Source: JBBQWZ01 sp038210135 (GTDB taxonomy: Bacteria > Acidobacteriota > Terriglobia > Bryobacterales > Bryobacteraceae). From it: a stretch of DNA of 45,660 bases. The stretch is taken from contig JBBQWZ010000051.1 in the NCBI GenBank assembly GCA_038210135.1, positions 1-45,660 on the forward strand, written 5' to 3'. Under the pieces are notes generated by a model. The model saw nothing but the letters and a program-made list of their open reading frames with translations, had not been told where the DNA came from and searched no databases. Positions 43,089 through 45,660 of this stretch are shown one piece after another. The first letter of the stretch is position 1; each line of letters starts with the position of its first letter. Both the position numbers and the translations under genes were made by a program.

Positions 43089-43365
43089 CTTTCAAATGGG
43101 ACAGAATCATCGAGAACCGATAGAAGACGGCCAGGAAGACGCCAGCTATGATCATAGCCAACGCGAGCGCCGGATCGGCGACGCCGATGGCTTGGCCGAG
43201 CCAGGCGAGACCGCCGTGCCAGCGGGAGAGGATGAACATTGCGATCGCGGCCGCCAGCCAACTCACCGAATATTCGACACGGATATGCTTGCGGCGCAGC
43301 GAGAACAGGACGAAGGCGGCAAGCGTCAGGCTAAGAAGTGAGACGACGTTGAGTAGGCGTTCCAT
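43006..43365 (-). CDS. DUF2304 membrane protein
   Basis: A 119-residue protein with three membrane helices (about 5-23, 32-52 and 66-86) and a C-terminal coiled coil (LSHLKDANTALAQRCAILEFRLESIESKD). DUF2304 proteins carry the pattern LRRKHIRVEYSVSWLAAAIAMFILS and are found next to family-2 glycosyltransferases of polyprenyl-phosphate type, as here. They may anchor or activate that transferase. It lies 11 bp after the glycosyltransferase gene, and its 3' end overlaps the start of the TPR membrane protein gene. Confidence 0.87.
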   Translation of the reverse strand: MERLLNVVSLLSLTLAAFVLFSLRRKHIRVEYSVSWLAAAIAMFILSRWHGGLAWLGQAIGVADPALALAMIIAGVFLAVFYRFSMILSHLKDANTALAQRCAILEFRLESIESKDAEA

Positions 43366-43376
43366 AGCGATGGTTA

Positions 43377-44093
43377 TTAGCTGCGGCGGGTGCGGCCGTC
43401 GTACTTCAGCACGTTAACAAACACGCCCAGCAGGACGTGGACGATGTAATAGAAACTTCGGAGCGGCGTGATGGTCGATGTACCCGTGCGGCGCGGACGG
43501 AACGTGCACGGCACTTCGGTAAAGCGGAAGGCTTTGCGCTGGAGCACGACCAGCGCCTCAATCTCCGGATACTCGAGGGGAAAGCTGCGGCTGAAGACGT
43601 TGAGCGCGGCGCGATTCACGCCGACGAATCCGGAGGTCGGGTCGTGAACCGGCTTTCCCAAAATCGGCCGGAGGATGGCGCGGAACAGAGCGATTCCGAT
43701 TCCGCGGGGCAGGCTGGTGGCCTGATTTGCGTGGCCGCCGACGAAGCGGGAGCCGATTGCCATTTCGCAGCCGGTGGTTTTCAGCGCCTCGAGCACGCGC
43801 GGGATGTCGGCCGGATCGTGCTGTCCATCGCCGTCGACGCGGATCACAAAATCGTACCCGAGTTCATAGGCAAGCCGATACCCGGCTTGCAGGCATCCGC
43901 CCAATCCAAGGTGATGCGGCACGGTGAGGACGCGCGCGCCGGCTAGTGTCGCGAGGAACCGGGTGGAGTCCGCTGAGCAGTCATCGACCACCAGTACGAA
44001 TGCGCCTGGAACGGCCTTTTGGACCTCCTCGATCACATTGGTAATGGCGCCTTCCTCGTTGAACGCGGGAATGAGAACCAGCAACTCCTTCAA
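43377..44093 (-). CDS. Family-2 glycosyltransferase, polyprenyl-phosphate sugar synthase type
   Basis: A 238-residue GT-A enzyme: VLIPAFNEEGAITNVIEEV (donor site), VLVVDDCSADST, GLGGCLQAGYRLAYELGYDFVIRVDGDGQHDP (the DxD-like D-G-D-G-Q-H-D), GSRFVGG, DPTSGFVGVNR and a C-terminal hydrophobic segment (ITPLRSFYYIVHVLLGVFVNVLK). This is the layout of DPM1-like enzymes that charge a polyprenyl phosphate with a sugar, for later use by membrane GT-C enzymes such as the neighbouring TMTC-like protein. The start is TTG 44093 (LKELLVLIP); no ATG is better placed. Confidence 0.9.
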   Translation of the reverse strand: MKELLVLIPAFNEEGAITNVIEEVQKAVPGAFVLVVDDCSADSTRFLATLAGARVLTVPHHLGLGGCLQAGYRLAYELGYDFVIRVDGDGQHDPADIPRVLEALKTTGCEMAIGSRFVGGHANQATSLPRGIGIALFRAILRPILGKPVHDPTSGFVGVNRAALNVFSRSFPLEYPEIEALVVLQRKAFRFTEVPCTFRPRRTGTSTITPLRSFYYIVHVLLGVFVNVLKYDGRTRRS

Positions 44094-44118
44094 GTACGCG
44101 CGACCTCGTGAGTCCTTA

Positions 44119-44142
44119 TTGTGACAGGGACTTGTGTCACAA
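44119..44142 (-). repeat. 8-bp inverted repeat at the end of the GT2 gene
   Basis: ttgtgaca (44119-44126), 8-base loop, tgtcacaa (44135-44142), covering the stop codon of the upstream glycosyltransferase gene. On the minus strand it is followed by TAAGG and not by a T run, so it may be a weak pause or mRNA-stability element between two genes of one operon. Confidence 0.35.
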
Positions 44143-45126
44143 GGAGGCTACCTTGCGCACCGAAATCCGGAAGTGCGAGCACAGCTTGGCGAACTGTTTC
44201 GAGGATAGGCGGCGCTTCTTCGCTTTGCGCTCTCTGAGCAAGCGCGGTAATGCGCGGAAGGCCGCGACGTGCGCGCGAACGACGATCCAGGGAAGCGCGG
44301 CGGCGGATCCGCCTTCGGCGCGGTACTCGGCTGTCTTTCCTTTGCCGGAGAACATGGCGGCGAGATGCCAGAAGTAGCGGGCGACGGCGAGGAGGGAAGC
44401 GGCCATCAGCATCGACGGCGGGAAGTTTTTGACGACGGTGAACAGACGATTCCGTTCGACGTAATAGGCCTTCAACTTCGAGGCTCGCCCGGCGGAGTGG
44501 GAGTAGCGATGCTCCACTTGCGCGTCGGGGACGTAGGCGCATTCCCATGCGGCCCAGCGGGCGCGGAGGCCGAGATCGGTGTCCTCGCAGTAGAGGAAAT
44601 AAGCTTCGTCGAACAAGCCGATTTCGTCGAGCATGTCGCGCCGGTAGAGGCAGGCGCAGCCGCTGGGAAAAAGAATTTCGCCTTTGGTTGCGAAGCTTGT
44701 GATCGGGTCGCCGTGACCCCGCTGTTTGCTGGATCCGTCGCGGGCCAGCAGCATGCCGGTGGAGTCGATCTGGTCGCGTCCGGCGAGGACGATTTTTGGG
44801 GCAGCCATGCCGATCTCGTAGCGCTTTTCGGCGGCACTGACGAGGCGCTCCAGGAAGTCGGGGGCCGGGACGGTGTCGTCGTTGAGTACGACGACGTATT
44901 TTCCGGCTGATTCCCGAATGGCCTGGTTCACGGCGTAGCCGAAGCCGAGGTTGGCGGAGTTTGAGATCACCTTTACGCTGGGGCAGTATTTCGCCGTTGC
45001 TTCGCCGCCGGAATTGTCGATCACGATGGTTTCGAAATCGGTAAGCGTTTGGTTTTGAAGCGCAGCCAGGCATTCGGCGAGGGCATCGTCGGCGGCCAGG
45101 GTCGGGATGGCTACAGTGCAAAGCAT
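44137..45126 (-). CDS. Family-2 glycosyltransferase, rhamnosyltransferase-like
   Basis: A 329-residue GT-A enzyme with VAIPTLAADDALAECLAALQNQT at the start, VIDNSGG, NLGFGYAVNQAIRESAGKYVVVLNDDTVPAPDFLERL (D-D donor motif) and the acceptor-domain patch PSGCACLYRRDMLDEIGLFDEAYFLYCEDTDLGLRAR, with the ED pair as catalytic base region. The tail (HRYSHSAGRASKLKAYYVERNRLF) is typical of rhamnosyltransferase-like GT2s of surface polysaccharide clusters. It is the first gene of a minus-strand operon of five genes that ends with the GT4 enzyme at 40130. The acceptor is unknown. Confidence 0.9.
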   Translation of the reverse strand: MLCTVAIPTLAADDALAECLAALQNQTLTDFETIVIDNSGGEATAKYCPSVKVISNSANLGFGYAVNQAIRESAGKYVVVLNDDTVPAPDFLERLVSAAEKRYEIGMAAPKIVLAGRDQIDSTGMLLARDGSSKQRGHGDPITSFATKGEILFPSGCACLYRRDMLDEIGLFDEAYFLYCEDTDLGLRARWAAWECAYVPDAQVEHRYSHSAGRASKLKAYYVERNRLFTVVKNFPPSMLMAASLLAVARYFWHLAAMFSGKGKTAEYRAEGGSAAALPWIVVRAHVAAFRALPRLLRERKAKKRRLSSKQFAKLCSHFRISVRKVASL

Positions 45127-45198
45127 TCTCAGAGCTCAGGCGTGCCGAAGTGAAAAGGACGAATTCGCACGCAAGAAGTTCTATGGATTGTGGTCCGT

Positions 45199-45487
45199 AC
45201 GAAACGAAGCCAATCTCTATTTTGCGATGCGGCCGCGCATTTTACGAAACGAAGCCAAAGTCGGTGTGGCTCGGAATTACGAAACGAAGCCAATCTGGTG
45301 CTTTGCTCCTGAGTCCCCTCCCTTACGGTCGGGGTTCAATCCAGAAAGTGGGACACCGGCTCTTGGAATTACGAAACGAAGCCAAAGTCGGTCTGGCTCG
45401 GAATTACGAAACGAAGCCAAGCTGGTGTTTTGCCCCCGCGTCTCCTCCGTTACGGTCGGGGTTCAAAAGTGGGACACCGGCTCTCGG
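45199..45487. repeat. Tandem repeat array with acgaaacgaagccaa core
   Basis: The 15-bp word acgaaacgaagccaa occurs five times exactly (45199, 45244, 45279, 45371 and 45406). Copies 2-3 and 4-5 belong to a larger tandem unit of about 120 bp (45242-45366 and 45369-45487; they differ by a few substitutions and a short indel). Each unit also contains one copy of the dispersed GC-rich element (45313-45339, 45440-45466) and the word aagtgggacaccggctct. An open frame of 114 codons runs through, but it is a product of the repeat (YETKP periods) and not a credible gene. Confidence 0.88.
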
Positions 45488-45531
45488 TGGATAGTAGCAT
45501 GCCGGTCCGCGAAAGCGGCCCGGCACTCTTG

Positions 45532-45600
45532 TCTCACGCAAGATGAGCCTGAAGGTGGGGATGGATTCTCACGCAAGATGAGCCTGGAGAGGGGATGGAT
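45532..45600. repeat. Two tandem copies of a 33-36-bp repeat
   Basis: tctcacgcaagatgagcctg occurs at 45532-45551 and 45568-45587; each copy is followed by a purine-rich tail ending ggggatggat. They lie right after the larger array and may continue beyond the window, since the last 60 bases show no gene. Confidence 0.75.
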
Positions 45601-45660
45601 CGGGATGCTGGGGATTGGTCATCAGCATGGACGATACGGAAGCGGGGAGCCTGGAGCAGA

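Larger units (their letters stand above)
45127..45660. other. 530-bp right-edge intergenic region, repeats only
   Basis: Between the glycosyltransferase gene and the window edge I see only the two repeat arrays. It also has to hold the promoter of the glycan operon just upstream of 45126, but no -35/-10 pair stands out. Confidence 0.5.

Noticed and set aside
45150..45494. 114-codon plus-strand frame at the right edge
   Set aside because: It is a translation of the tandem repeat array (YETKP-like periods), with no start signal; not a credible gene.
45199..45600. CRISPR array
   Set aside because: The exact repeats are only 15 bp, spacing is irregular (35-90 bp), spacers are themselves repeated, and no cas gene is near.

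Overview
The window looks like a chromosomal segment of a member of the Acidobacteriota, most probably the Solibacter/Bryobacter branch. The grounds are a large Oar-like TonB receptor with an N-terminal carboxypeptidase-regulatory domain, a YHYH protein ending in the Solibacter-type TIGR03437 domain, a DUF1549/DUF1553 and Tat-dependent DUF1501 pair, fragments of ADOP-type ABC permeases, PQQ-like beta-propeller proteins, GC-rich coding DNA and a GC-rich family of dispersed intergenic repeats. This assignment is inference from gene families; no rRNA or tRNA was seen.

Layout. 1-2.3 kb is a graveyard: a DUF2924 gene with two frameshifts, the first ~45 codons of a serine recombinase running in frame into a CHC2 primase zinc finger that has lost a ligand, an unrecognised degraded piece, and a frameshifted, truncated SBBP beta-propeller gene. 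2.3-15.2 kb is an accessory region of mostly secreted or outer-membrane single genes (DUF1801, TonB receptor with terminator, YHYH/TIGR03437 protein, two PQQ-like propellers, a Solibacter-type secreted protein, a small protein and a single-domain response regulator), with more gene fragments between them (ADOP permease and TIGR03437 tails near 9 kb). 15.2-19.0 kb holds the DUF1549/DUF1501 pair. 19.1-28.1 kb is a mainly minus-strand housekeeping run: amidohydrolase, DUF6526, lpxD, LOG-family protein, SpoIIE/HAMP phosphatase, TrkA-type potassium channel, nnr and tsaE, several with 4-bp overlaps. 28.4-31.9 kb is another minus-strand operon: M16 protease, TPM protein, nucleotidyltransferase, LemA. 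rlmN and a YihY-family protein follow.

The best-defined functional unit is 33.98-40.13 kb, a lysine/diaminopimelate operon. An extended -10 promoter and a clear L-box lysine riboswitch (about 34003-34193) precede an M20 peptidase (candidate DapE), asd, lysC, dapB, dapA and dapD, mostly overlapping by 4 bp. Together they cover aspartate kinase, semialdehyde dehydrogenase, dihydrodipicolinate synthase and reductase, the succinylase step and probably the desuccinylase, all plausibly under direct lysine feedback. The riboswitch also settles the M20 start codon.

40.1-45.1 kb is a minus-strand glycan operon: two family-2 glycosyltransferases, DUF2304, a membrane/TPR protein of TMTC type and a GT4 glycosyltransferase. 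The right edge (45.2-45.6 kb) carries a tandem repeat array built on a 15-bp core, embedding copies of the same roughly 27-bp GC-rich element that recurs in six intergenic regions of the window. I did not find a clearly new multi-gene system; the most interesting items are the lysine riboswitch operon, the dispersed repeat family and the layers of decayed genes.
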